Below, piece by piece: positions 1 through 6,878 of a DNA stretch of 13,045 bases. How positions within the stretch are numbered: the first letter of the stretch is position 1; every line of letters starts with the position of its first letter. Both the position numbers and the translations under genes were made by a program. The DNA comes from an uncultured Bacteroides sp. (GTDB lineage: Bacteria; Bacteroidota; Bacteroidia; Bacteroidales; Bacteroidaceae): the NCBI GenBank assembly GCA_905198575.1, contig CAJKDC010000081.1:1-13045 (forward strand), read 5' to 3'. The notes below the pieces were generated by a model, which did no database searches, was not told the DNA's origin, and saw nothing but the letters and a program-made list of their open reading frames with translations.

Positions 1-148
1 CTAAGATTATATGCCCTACATGATTGCCGTATCACTCGAAATGTCGGATGAACCATAAATAATATCAAAGAATCGACACACGCAAGCAATCAAACTGAAA
101 TGTATATTGCATTCCCGTTAATCTGAGCAACGAATAATGCATATTTAT

Positions 149-179
149 TTTGTTTATATTCATAAATGTAGTATCTTTG
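149..179 (+). promoter_or_regulatory. Bacteroidetes-type sigma-70 promoter for leader ORF and lysO genes
   Basis: The sequence has TTTG at 149-152, a 19-base spacer, and TATCTTTG at 172-179. This fits the Bacteroides consensus TTTG-N19-21-TAnnTTTG with no mismatch. Transcription should begin near 186, about 14 bases before the leader start codon at 200. It is the best promoter match in the window. Confidence 0.7.
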
Positions 180-199
180 CAGCAAATAAACCAATAACC

Positions 200-304
200 A
201 TGAAAGAAAGAATTACAACATATCATACTTCTGCTGTTCTGGAGGCCAGTCTTCAGAACTATAGTTTCATGGTGTTTGTACATTGGTTTAGTGGATTTAT
301 TTAA
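200..304 (+). CDS. Putative 34-residue leader peptide upstream of the split exporter
   Basis: This short frame begins MKERITTYHT and ends with a strongly aromatic stretch, YSFMVFVHWFSGF at residues 21-33, containing four Phe, one Trp, one His and one Tyr. It starts about 14 bases after the predicted transcription start of a consensus promoter. It stops 18 bases before a hairpin followed by T's that precedes the exporter genes. That order (promoter, tiny ORF rich in one class of amino acid, terminator hairpin, structural genes) is the layout of an amino-acid attenuator. The function is inferred. I do not recognise the peptide as a described family, and it could be a chance frame. No clear Shine-Dalgarno sequence is visible, which is normal in this phylum. 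Confidence 0.4.
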   Translation: MKERITTYHTSAVLEASLQNYSFMVFVHWFSGFI

Positions 305-321
305 CTGACACTTTCTGCATA

Positions 322-350
322 GTACAAGATAGCTTGTACAACTATTTTTC
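322..350 (+). terminator. Terminator-like hairpin (possible attenuator) before the exporter genes
   Basis: GTACAAG at 322-328 pairs perfectly with CTTGTAC at 333-339 around a four-base loop, and a run of five T's follows at 345-349. The upstream segment TTTGTAC at 275-281, inside the leader ORF, can pair with the same 322-328 arm (six Watson-Crick pairs plus one G-U). The two structures exclude each other, as expected of terminator and antiterminator. The stem is short and the T-tract is separated from it by a few bases, so termination may be only partial. Confidence 0.4.
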
Positions 351-382
351 CTCCTATTACTCATATAATTAAAAGAAGTGTT

Positions 383-661
383 ATGTTCAAAATAATTCTC
401 ATTATGTTCCTAGGTATAGGAATAGGCTACGCATTTAAAAATGTTTCCCTTTTACAAAAGACAGAAAAGTCTATCTCACTGACTATCACTTGTCTTCTTT
501 TCATCTTAGGATTATCAATCGGATCGAACGATTTGATAATTAACAACCTATACACATTTGGATGGCAGGCTGCCGTACTGGCCACATTCAGTTTGACAGG
601 AAGTATACTCATTTCATGGATGGTTTATAAATTATTCTTTAAGAAAGGAGGTAAAGCATGA
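383..661 (+). CDS. lysO: LysO-family exporter, N-terminal subunit (split gene)
   Basis: This 92-residue hydrophobic protein has about three membrane segments (roughly residues 2-18, 32-47 and 58-85) and a basic tail. It corresponds to the first third of E. coli LysO (YbjE), an inner-membrane L-lysine exporter of about 299 residues. The downstream gene supplies the rest, and the two together (92 + 206) give 298 residues. The heptapeptide GLSIGSN at residues 43-49 recurs at the same position in the partner protein. The stop codon overlaps the next start (ATGA), so the pair is translationally coupled and probably forms one transporter. Lysine as substrate is inferred from the family only. The split looks like normal gene organisation rather than damage, because each half has its own start and the second has a strong ribosome-binding site. 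Confidence 0.8.
   Translation: MFKIILIMFLGIGIGYAFKNVSLLQKTEKSISLTITCLLFILGLSIGSNDLIINNLYTFGWQAAVLATFSLTGSILISWMVYKLFFKKGGKA
646..651 (+). promoter_or_regulatory. Strong Shine-Dalgarno site for second exporter subunit
   Basis: AGGAGG lies six bases before the ATG at 658, inside the end of the upstream gene where it also encodes part of KKGGKA. Perfect Shine-Dalgarno sites are uncommon in Bacteroidetes. This one supports independent initiation at the ATGA overlap and confirms that the split is functional. Confidence 0.6.
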
Positions 662-1278
662 AAGGCAGTATCATCGTATTATTATTTTTCTTTGCCGGAT
701 GCATATTAGGGACATTGCACATCATTCCATTTGACGTGCATCACCTTTCCATGTATATATTGTATGCCCTTATGCTCCAAGTGGGACTTAGTATAGGTAG
801 CAACAAGAATTTAAGGGAAATTGTAAAGTCAATACGGCCAAAGATGCTTATCATTCCCATGGGAACAATCGTTGGAACGTTGTTGTTTTCTGCCACCGCC
901 AGCCTCTTATTAAGTCAATGGAGTGTTTTCGACTGTATGGCCGTAGGCAGCGGATTTGCTTATTACTCACTTTCATCGATTCTCATCACGCAGTTTAAAA
1001 CACCTTCCATCGGTCTGCAACTGGCTACAGAGCTGGGAACTATTGCCCTGCTGGCCAATATATTCCGCGAAATGATGGCATTACTCGGCACACCCCTTAT
1101 CCAGAAATATTTTGGCCGGCTGGCTCCTATATCGGCAGCTGGTGTAAATTCGATGGATGTCGTTCTGCCAGTTATCACCCGCTACTCTGGAAAGGAAATG
1201 ATTCCTATTGCTATCGTTCATGGAATTTTGATCGATATGAGCGTTCCATTTTTTGTTTCGCTTTTCTGCAACTTATAA
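658..1278 (+). CDS. lysO: LysO-family exporter, C-terminal subunit (split gene)
   Basis: This 206-residue polytopic membrane protein matches the C-terminal two thirds of E. coli LysO. Motifs shared with the E. coli protein, as I remember it, include GSGFAYYSLSSIL (97-109; E. coli ASGFGWYSLSGIL), the region around REMMALL (137-143), AGVNSMDVVLPV (161-172; E. coli GATSMDFTLPV) and PIAIVHGIL (183-191; E. coli PAAIVHGFI). These conserved polar-containing helices are where the transport site is expected. GLSIGSN at residues 43-49 mirrors the upstream subunit. The gene overlaps that subunit by four bases and is co-transcribed with it. It lies in the inner membrane and probably exports lysine or a related amino acid. 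Family assignment is firm; the substrate is inferred. Confidence 0.85.
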   Translation: MKGSIIVLLFFFAGCILGTLHIIPFDVHHLSMYILYALMLQVGLSIGSNKNLREIVKSIRPKMLIIPMGTIVGTLLFSATASLLLSQWSVFDCMAVGSGFAYYSLSSILITQFKTPSIGLQLATELGTIALLANIFREMMALLGTPLIQKYFGRLAPISAAGVNSMDVVLPVITRYSGKEMIPIAIVHGILIDMSVPFFVSLFCNL

Positions 1279-1324
1279 TATAAGTAAAAGAAAAATCCGA
1301 TAACATGATATTTGAAAAATAAGT

Positions 1325-1356
1325 ATTGAACTTATCAGGAGATTTTTTTATATTTG
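1325..1356 (+). promoter_or_regulatory. Bacteroidetes-type promoter for the alcohol dehydrogenase
   Basis: TATATTTG at 1349-1356 fits TAnnTTTG exactly. ATTG at 1325-1328 (one mismatch to TTTG) lies 20 bases upstream. The predicted start site is about 20 bases before the ATG at 1386, so the dehydrogenase has its own promoter. A small hairpin, ATAAGT/ACTTAT (1319-1324/1330-1335), overlaps the -33 region and is followed by T's at 1343-1349. It may terminate exporter transcription or be incidental. Confidence 0.55.
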
Positions 1357-1385
1357 CTTTCATAGAACTTTAAAATCATACAACT

Positions 1386-2558
1386 ATGAATGCAAATCCC
1401 GTATTCAGTCTACACATTCCAACCCGAATTTTATTCGGCTGCGGTGAAATAAAGAAACTGGCAACAGAGAAACTCCCCGGTAAAAAAGCATTGATTGTAA
1501 TTTCTGCCGGGGGCTCGATGAAAAAATATGGTTACCTAGATAAAGTAATAGGATTCCTGAAAGAAAACGATGTTGAAAGTGTTGTTTTCGATAAAGTATT
1601 GCCTAATCCTATCAAACAGCATGTAATGGAAGCTGCCCAGCTATGCCGTGACGAACATTGTGACTTCGTTATCGGACTTGGTGGAGGAAGTTCTATCGAT
1701 TCGGCAAAAAGTATCGCCATTATGGCATGCAATGAAGGAGATTACTGGGACTATATTCTATCGGGAAGCGGAAAAGGAAGACCGGTAAAAAAAGCATTGC
1801 CCATCATTGCTATTCCAACGACAGCCGGAACAGGTACCGAAGCTGACCCTTGGACCGTAATTACTCATGAAACAGCCCAGGAAAAAATAGGCTTCGGATG
1901 TCAATATACTTATCCCGTATTGTCCATCATTGATCCGGAACTGATGACAAGTATTCCACCGCATCTGACAGCCTATCAGGGATTCGATGCTTTCTTCCAC
2001 GCTGCAGAAGGCTTTATTGCAAACTGTGCTACGCCAATAAGTGACTTGTACGCACTGGAAGCTATCCGACTTATATATAAATATCTGCCTATAGCTGTAG
2101 CTGATGGAAGGAATCTAAAAGCCAGAGCCAAACTGGCATGGGCAAGCACACTGGCCGGAATGGTAGAATCAACTTCCAGCTGCACCTCCGAACATTCTAT
2201 GGAGCATGCCATGAGTGCTTTCTACCCCCAACTGCCTCATGGAGCCGGACTGATTTGCCTGTCGGCTGCGTACTTTGAGACTTTCCGAAATGACTGTATG
2301 AAAAGATACATGAAAATGGCTGAAGCAATGACGCAAAAGAAAAGCAACCGGCCATCTGATTTCATTGATGCATTGCTGGTAATGCAAAAAGAATGCCACG
2401 TACAAGACCTTAAATTAAGCGACTGGGGAATCCAGAAAAATGATTTGAGCAAAATGGTACAAAATGCACGTGAAACGATGGGTGATTTATTCCGACTTGA
2501 TCCTCGCCCACTGAGAGATGAAGAAATTCTGGATATTTACGAAAAATCTTATAAATAA
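1386..2558 (+). CDS. Iron-containing (group III) alcohol dehydrogenase
   Basis: This is a cytoplasmic NAD(P)-dependent dehydrogenase of the Fe-ADH superfamily (FucO/YqhD/butanol dehydrogenase type), 390 residues, the usual family length. The N-terminal nucleotide-binding domain has GGGSSIDSAK at 99-108 and PTTAGTGTE at 144-152. The C-terminal helical domain supplies the metal ligands. By comparison with FucO these are Asp201 and His205 (in GFDAFFHAAEG), His270 (in SEHSMEH) and His285 (in PHG); the conserved second histidine is His274. The spacing from His270 to His285 is one residue longer than in FucO. It has its own promoter and ends at a strong terminator. The substrate cannot be read from sequence; short-chain aldehydes or alcohols of fermentation are likely. 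No neighbouring gene points to a specific pathway. Confidence 0.9.
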   Translation: MNANPVFSLHIPTRILFGCGEIKKLATEKLPGKKALIVISAGGSMKKYGYLDKVIGFLKENDVESVVFDKVLPNPIKQHVMEAAQLCRDEHCDFVIGLGGGSSIDSAKSIAIMACNEGDYWDYILSGSGKGRPVKKALPIIAIPTTAGTGTEADPWTVITHETAQEKIGFGCQYTYPVLSIIDPELMTSIPPHLTAYQGFDAFFHAAEGFIANCATPISDLYALEAIRLIYKYLPIAVADGRNLKARAKLAWASTLAGMVESTSSCTSEHSMEHAMSAFYPQLPHGAGLICLSAAYFETFRNDCMKRYMKMAEAMTQKKSNRPSDFIDALLVMQKECHVQDLKLSDWGIQKNDLSKMVQNARETMGDLFRLDPRPLRDEEILDIYEKSYK

Positions 2559-2565
2559 CTTTTAT

Positions 2566-2609
2566 AAAAAATGAGGTAACACTGAAAAGCATTGTTACCT
2601 CATTTTTTT
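2566..2609. terminator. Bidirectional intrinsic terminator between convergent genes
   Basis: ATGAGGTAAC at 2571-2580 pairs perfectly with GTTACCTCAT at 2594-2603 around a 13-base loop. The stem is flanked by A5 on the left and continues into a seven-T run on the right. The symmetry lets it end the alcohol dehydrogenase on the plus strand and the thioesterase on the minus strand, whose stop codon is at 2608. Confidence 0.85.
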
Positions 2610-3063
2610 ATTTCATTTCTATAGGCTGTGATAATTCCTCCAACGTCTTGCCTTCAAAATTACAAACTCTTTCTTTATACTCCAAAGGAATGGGAACCGG
2701 CTCGTTCGTAGCAATATTATAACCCACCATTACTGTCCGACATTCGCATTTTACCATACCAGACTCCGGATTAACGACCCGCTGCAATAGTGTAAAACTT
2801 TTATTGCCCAAATGTATAACTGCAGTTTCTATAACCAAGTTGTCAGAAAAGAAAACCGGGGCCAGAAAATTTGCATTGATATTGGCTACAACAACAGCCA
2901 TTTTATTCCAATCCTGCTCACCGAAAACATCTCTGAAATAAGTAGTCTTGGCCAAATCGTACAATGAAAAATAGACAGAATTATTCATGTGGCCGAACTG
3001 GTCAACGTCGCTAAAACGAATTTGTATAGGCAGAACATGCCTGAAGTTGATTGTCTCTCCCAT
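2608..3063 (-). CDS. Hotdog-fold acyl-CoA thioesterase (4HBT / YbgC-FadM type)
   Basis: This 151-residue cytoplasmic protein has the single hotdog domain of the 4-hydroxybenzoyl-CoA thioesterase family. The N-terminal signature RFSDVDQFGHMNNSVYF (16-32) contains the Asp that acts in catalysis: Asp21 aligns with Asp17 of the Pseudomonas 4HBT enzyme. The GHMNN variant is typical of acyl-CoA thioesterases related to FadM and YbgC. The central part (VVVANINANFLAPVFFSD, about 57-74) matches the second conserved strand region of the family. It hydrolyses an acyl-CoA thioester; chain length and type are not visible. It is a monocistronic gene, convergent with the dehydrogenase and divergent from metY. 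The ATG at 3063 is the only sensible start because RFSDVD needs its short N-terminal strand. Confidence 0.85.
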   Translation of the reverse strand: MGETINFRHVLPIQIRFSDVDQFGHMNNSVYFSLYDLAKTTYFRDVFGEQDWNKMAVVVANINANFLAPVFFSDNLVIETAVIHLGNKSFTLLQRVVNPESGMVKCECRTVMVGYNIATNEPVPIPLEYKERVCNFEGKTLEELSQPIEMK

Positions 3064-3131
3064 AATCTAAATAAAACCTATTTAACCCGGTAAAAACGGG
3101 GATTACTAAAATGCCATAGATAATTCGAGGT

Positions 3132-3139
3132 CAAAGATA
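3132..3139 (-). promoter_or_regulatory. Probable -7 element for the thioesterase gene
   Basis: Read on the minus strand this is TATCTTTG, a full match to TAnnTTTG, about 69 bases before the thioesterase start codon. No good -33 TTTG is seen at the right distance, so the promoter is supported by one element only. Confidence 0.4.
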
Positions 3140-3181
3140 GTACTTTTTAAAATAAACAGCTATTGAATAGAAGATTATTCT

Positions 3182-3189
3182 TACATTTG
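3182..3189 (+). promoter_or_regulatory. Probable -7 element for metY
   Basis: TACATTTG matches TAnnTTTG and lies 39 bases before the metY ATG. The only nearby -33 candidate is ATTG at 3162-3165, with a short 16-base spacer. I saw no convincing S-adenosylmethionine riboswitch in the 165-base gap between thioesterase and metY. Confidence 0.4.
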
Positions 3190-3228
3190 TACATAAAATA
3201 AAAACAATACCTAGCAATATAAAAACAT

Positions 3229-4512
3229 ATGGAAAAGAAATTCAACAAAGAAACACTCTGTGTTCAAGCTGGGTGGAAACCTAAAAAAGGTGAACCACGT
3301 GTACTGCCCATTTACCAAAGTACAACCTTTAAATATGACAACAGTGAACAAATGGCCCGCCTGTTCGATCTGGAAGAAAGCGGATATTTTTACACACGAC
3401 TTCAAAATCCGACTAATGATGCTGTTGCGGCCAAAATAGCTGAACTGGAAGGTGGTGTAGCTGCGATGCTTACATCATCAGGTCAGGCTGCCAACTATTA
3501 TGCGGTATTCAATATTTGCGAAGCAGGTGACCATTTTGTATGTGCATCAACTATCTACGGAGGTACTTTCAACTTGTTTGGTGTTACCATGAAAAAACAA
3601 GGTATTGACGTGACATTCGTAGATGCAGATGCTTCAGAAGAAGAGATTTCTAAAGCTTTCCGCCCCAATACAAAATGTCTTTTCGGTGAAACAATTTCTA
3701 ATCCTAGCATCAATGTACTGGATATAGAAAAGTTTGCCCGTATTGCTCATAAACACGGAGTTCCTCTGATTGTTGACAACACTTTTGCTACTCCCATTAA
3801 CTGCCGTCCCTTCGAATGGGGAGCTGATATCGTAACCCACTCTACAACCAAATATATGGATGGCCATGCCTGCTGTGTAGGAGGTGCTATTGTTGACAGT
3901 GGCAACTTTGACTGGGATGCTTATGCCGATAAATTCCCGGGACTGACCCGTCCAGATGAATCTTATCATGGCTTAACCTATACCAAAGCATTTGGAAAAA
4001 TGGCCTATATCACTAAAGCAACAGCCCAACTGATGCGTGACTTAGGCTCTATCCAATCACCCGAAAATGCATTCTTGCTGAACTTAGGACTGGAAACCTT
4101 GCACCTACGTGTCCCCCGCCACTGTGAGAATGCTCAAAAAGTTGCTGAATGGCTGGAAGCTAATCCTAAAGTCAAATGGGTTAATTACTGCGGACTGAAA
4201 AGCAGTAAATATTATGAGCTTGCACAAAAATACATGCCAAACGGCTCTTGTGGTGTCATTGCTTTCGGCCTGAAGGGTACTCGCGAAGATGCGATACGCT
4301 TTATGGACAAGTTGCAACTGGCTTGTATCGTAACACACGTAGCTGACGCACGTACCTGTGTGTTGCATCCTGCCAGCCATACACACAGACAGCTTTCGGA
4401 AGAACAGCTGATAGAGGCTGGAGTAGCTCCTGACTTGATTCGTCTGTCTGTCGGTATCGAAAATATAAATGATATTATAGATGATTTAAATCAGGCTATG
4501 GAGCAGATTTAA
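3229..4512 (+). CDS. metY: O-acetylhomoserine sulfhydrylase (O-acetylhomoserine aminocarboxypropyltransferase)
   Basis: MetY is a cytoplasmic PLP enzyme of the Cys/Met-metabolism family. It joins O-acetylhomoserine with sulfide to make homocysteine, the direct-sulfhydrylation route to methionine, and some members also act on O-acetylserine. The protein has 427 residues, the usual MetY length and longer than MetB or MetC (about 380-400). Visible signatures are YTRLQNPTND (55-64), the phosphate-binding TSSGQAA (82-88), VDNTFATP with Asp183 that pairs with the pyridine nitrogen, and the Schiff-base lysine Lys208 in HSTTKYMDGH (204-213). The C-terminal SVGIENINDIIDDL is typical of the family. It is a single-gene unit, not adjacent to metX or metA, with its own promoter element and a strong terminator 18 bases after the stop. 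Confidence 0.93.
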   Translation: MEKKFNKETLCVQAGWKPKKGEPRVLPIYQSTTFKYDNSEQMARLFDLEESGYFYTRLQNPTNDAVAAKIAELEGGVAAMLTSSGQAANYYAVFNICEAGDHFVCASTIYGGTFNLFGVTMKKQGIDVTFVDADASEEEISKAFRPNTKCLFGETISNPSINVLDIEKFARIAHKHGVPLIVDNTFATPINCRPFEWGADIVTHSTTKYMDGHACCVGGAIVDSGNFDWDAYADKFPGLTRPDESYHGLTYTKAFGKMAYITKATAQLMRDLGSIQSPENAFLLNLGLETLHLRVPRHCENAQKVAEWLEANPKVKWVNYCGLKSSKYYELAQKYMPNGSCGVIAFGLKGTREDAIRFMDKLQLACIVTHVADARTCVLHPASHTHRQLSEEQLIEAGVAPDLIRLSVGIENINDIIDDLNQAMEQI

Positions 4513-4530
4513 ATCAAGACGTAAACCTAT

Positions 4531-4568
4531 AAAAAAGCACTCAAGAAAAATTCTTGAGTGCTTTTTTT
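4531..4568. terminator. Bidirectional intrinsic terminator between metY and the GH92 operon
   Basis: GCACTCAAGAA at 4537-4547 pairs perfectly with TTCTTGAGTGC at 4551-4561 around a three-base loop. A6 precedes the stem and T7 follows it, so the hairpin works in both directions. It ends metY on the plus strand and the three-gene mannosidase operon on the minus strand. Confidence 0.9.
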
Positions 4569-4585
4569 ATAGTCGTGATTGATTA

Positions 4586-6868
4586 TTATTTCTTTTTAGA
4601 AACTTCACGAGAGAATGAATATGGGAAGTCAGCTTCGTTTACTCCTCTATTCTTATTAGGCTGCGCAGTCATATCGCATTCTATACGTCCGCCTTTCAGC
4701 AAAGTTTCATACTCAATGTAGTTACGGGTACTTTCCTGACCGTTAATTACATACTTGTTAAGATAGAAATTTTCGTCACTGTTGTTCGGTGCATCAATTT
4801 CCATTACATTACCGTTTTCGAAATGCAGTTTGGCTTTCTTGAACAAAGGAGCTCCCAGTATATACTGATTGGTTCCCGGACAAACCGGATAGAATCCCAA
4901 AGAAGTAAATACATACCATGCAGATGTCTGACCATTGTCTTCGTCACCACAATATGCATCCGGTGTCGGTGTATACATACGGTTCATAACCTGACGCAAC
5001 CAATACTGTGCTTTCCAAGGCTGTCCGGCATAGTTATACAGATATATCATGTGCTGGATAGGCTGGTTTCCGTGTGCATAATTACCCATGTTCATCACTG
5101 TCATTTCACGAATTTCGTGTATTACCTGACCATAGTAGCTGTCATCGAATACAGGCGGTACGTTAAAGACAGAATCGAGCATTTCTACAAATGTTTCCTT
5201 ACCTCCCATCAGGTCGATAAGTCCCTGAGGGTCATGGAATACAGACCAAGTATAATGCCAGCTGTTACCTTCAGTAAAGGCATCACCCCATTTCAATGGA
5301 GAGAATGGTTTCATAAACTGTCCATCCTTGTTCTTGCCACGCATCAGCTTGGTTTCGGGGTCGAACAAGTTTTTGTAGTTCATAGCTCTTTTTGCAAAAA
5401 GATTGATTTCCTTTTTAGGACGCTTCAGTTCCTTAGCCAACTGATACAGACACCAGTCGTCGTATGCATACTCTAATGTACGTGCAGCATTTTCGTTGAT
5501 CTTCACATCATAAGGAACATAACCTAATTCATTGTAATAGTTATAACCCTCACGGCCTGAAGAGTTAACGGTAGGATGTACACCATTGACAGCCGCCATC
5601 AAACCTTTCCAAAGTGTTTCCGAGTCTTCTACACGGATGCCTTTTAAATAAGCGTCAGCCAAAACAGAAGCAGTATTGTTTCCAACCATACAACCACGAT
5701 GGCCCGGACTCGCCCATTCTGGATAGAAGCCACTTTCGCGGTATGCATTGAGATATCCTTCCTGAATTTCTTTATTGACAGAAGGATACATCAAATTAAG
5801 CAACGGGAACAGACAACGGAAAGTATCCCATACACCGGTATCTGTGTAATAGTAACCTGGAAGTACTTCTCCGGTTGTCGGGCTATAATGCATAACTTTT
5901 CCGGCTGCATCGATTTCGTAAAACTTACGTGGGAAAAGCAAAGAACGATACAGGCAAGAATAGAACATACGGTACTGATCCAAGCTACCGCCTTCGACTT
6001 CAATTCGGCCTAACATTTCATTCCATGCCTGCTGTCCTTTCTGTGCCAGAGTTTCCAGATTATCATTACCAAGTTCCTTCAAGTTCAACTCAGCTTGTTC
6101 CGGACTGATGAATGAAGAAGCAATGCGAGCATGCACTTTTTCGCCTTTAGCAGTTTTAAAACCAATAACAGCTCCAACATGATCGGCAGTTTGTGAAAGA
6201 ACACCTTCATTCAACTCTTTACCGTTGAAGCTTGATTTATAAGTGAAAGGCTTATCAAAAACAATCACAAAATAGTTTTTGAAATTCTCTGGAACACCGC
6301 CACTGTTTCTGGTAGAATAACCGATAATCTTATTCTCTGACGGAATAATCTGTATGGATGAACCGTTATTGAAAGCATCGATTACTACATAAGAAGCATC
6401 ACTTTCAGGGAAAGTAAAGCGGAACATTGCAGCGCGTTCTGTAGGAACCATTTCGGCCACCACATCATGCTCAGCCAAATAAACCTTATAATAGTGAGGC
6501 TTAGCTATTTCTCCTTTATGAGAGAACCAGCTGGCACGTTTATCTTCGTCAAACTCAGGTTTACCAACAACAGGCATAATAGAGAACTGTCCGTAATCGT
6601 TAATCCACGGACTGGGTTGATGAGTCTGCTTAAATCCTCTAATCTTAGTTGCAGTATAGGTATACTGCCATCCGTCACCCATCTTACCGGTCTGCGGTGT
6701 CCAAAAGTTCATACCCCATGGTACTGCTATAGCAGGGTATGTATTACCAGTAGATAACTCAAAGGTAGACTGTGTACCCATCAAAGGATTTACGTATTGC
6801 GTAAAATCCTTTGCCTTGCCCCATAATGCTAGTGGCAATAAGAAAGCTAATAAAAGTAGTTTTTTCAT
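4586..6868 (-). CDS. GH92 alpha-mannosidase, BT3990-like, probable alpha-1,2 specificity
   Basis: This 760-residue exo-alpha-mannosidase belongs to the calcium-dependent inverting family GH92. An N-terminal beta-sandwich domain (about 22-285) is followed by an (alpha/alpha)6-barrel domain (about 295-720). The signal peptide is MKKLLLLAFLLPLALWG with no lipobox cysteine, so the enzyme should be periplasmic or released. The predicted catalytic acid is Glu533 (in FTEGNSWHYTW) and the base region is Asp642/Asp644 (in GDEDNGQTSAW). Trp88 (in THQPSPW) and His584-Glu585 (in QVIHEIREM) fall at exactly the numbers I recall for the alpha-1,2 specificity residues of B. thetaiotaomicron BT3990, so a close homologue is likely. 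The motif HGNQPIQH (599-606) replaces the HGNEPSHH of its two neighbours. It is the last gene of the operon, 10 bases after the upstream mannosidase and just before the terminator. Confidence 0.93.
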   Translation of the reverse strand: MKKLLLLAFLLPLALWGKAKDFTQYVNPLMGTQSTFELSTGNTYPAIAVPWGMNFWTPQTGKMGDGWQYTYTATKIRGFKQTHQPSPWINDYGQFSIMPVVGKPEFDEDKRASWFSHKGEIAKPHYYKVYLAEHDVVAEMVPTERAAMFRFTFPESDASYVVIDAFNNGSSIQIIPSENKIIGYSTRNSGGVPENFKNYFVIVFDKPFTYKSSFNGKELNEGVLSQTADHVGAVIGFKTAKGEKVHARIASSFISPEQAELNLKELGNDNLETLAQKGQQAWNEMLGRIEVEGGSLDQYRMFYSCLYRSLLFPRKFYEIDAAGKVMHYSPTTGEVLPGYYYTDTGVWDTFRCLFPLLNLMYPSVNKEIQEGYLNAYRESGFYPEWASPGHRGCMVGNNTASVLADAYLKGIRVEDSETLWKGLMAAVNGVHPTVNSSGREGYNYYNELGYVPYDVKINENAARTLEYAYDDWCLYQLAKELKRPKKEINLFAKRAMNYKNLFDPETKLMRGKNKDGQFMKPFSPLKWGDAFTEGNSWHYTWSVFHDPQGLIDLMGGKETFVEMLDSVFNVPPVFDDSYYGQVIHEIREMTVMNMGNYAHGNQPIQHMIYLYNYAGQPWKAQYWLRQVMNRMYTPTPDAYCGDEDNGQTSAWYVFTSLGFYPVCPGTNQYILGAPLFKKAKLHFENGNVMEIDAPNNSDENFYLNKYVINGQESTRNYIEYETLLKGGRIECDMTAQPNKNRGVNEADFPYSFSREVSKKK

Positions 6869-6878
6869 GGTATAAGTG

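Noticed and set aside
1..56. Possible start of a minus-strand gene running off the left edge (MVHPTF...)
   Set aside because: Only 18 codons are visible. There is no clear promoter and another frame there also looks plausible, so it cannot be supported.
65..364. Minus-strand open frame of 99 codons
   Set aside because: It runs across the strong plus-strand promoter, leader ORF and hairpin of the exporter unit. It has no motif and an unusual Cys/His/Asn-rich composition.
599..661. Frameshift or disruption explaining the two-part lysO
   Set aside because: The second part has its own ATG, a perfect AGGAGG site and an ATGA overlap, so this is a normal coupled gene pair and not a broken gene.
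3064..3228. Possible S-adenosylmethionine riboswitch before metY
   Set aside because: The only structure seen is a four-base-pair CCCG/CGGG stem near the thioesterase start. No known SAM aptamer core was recognised.
4823..5476. Plus-strand open frame of 217 codons
   Set aside because: It lies entirely within the BT3990-like mannosidase on the other strand, is rich in Ile/Cys/His without any motif, and is a frame shadow of that gene.
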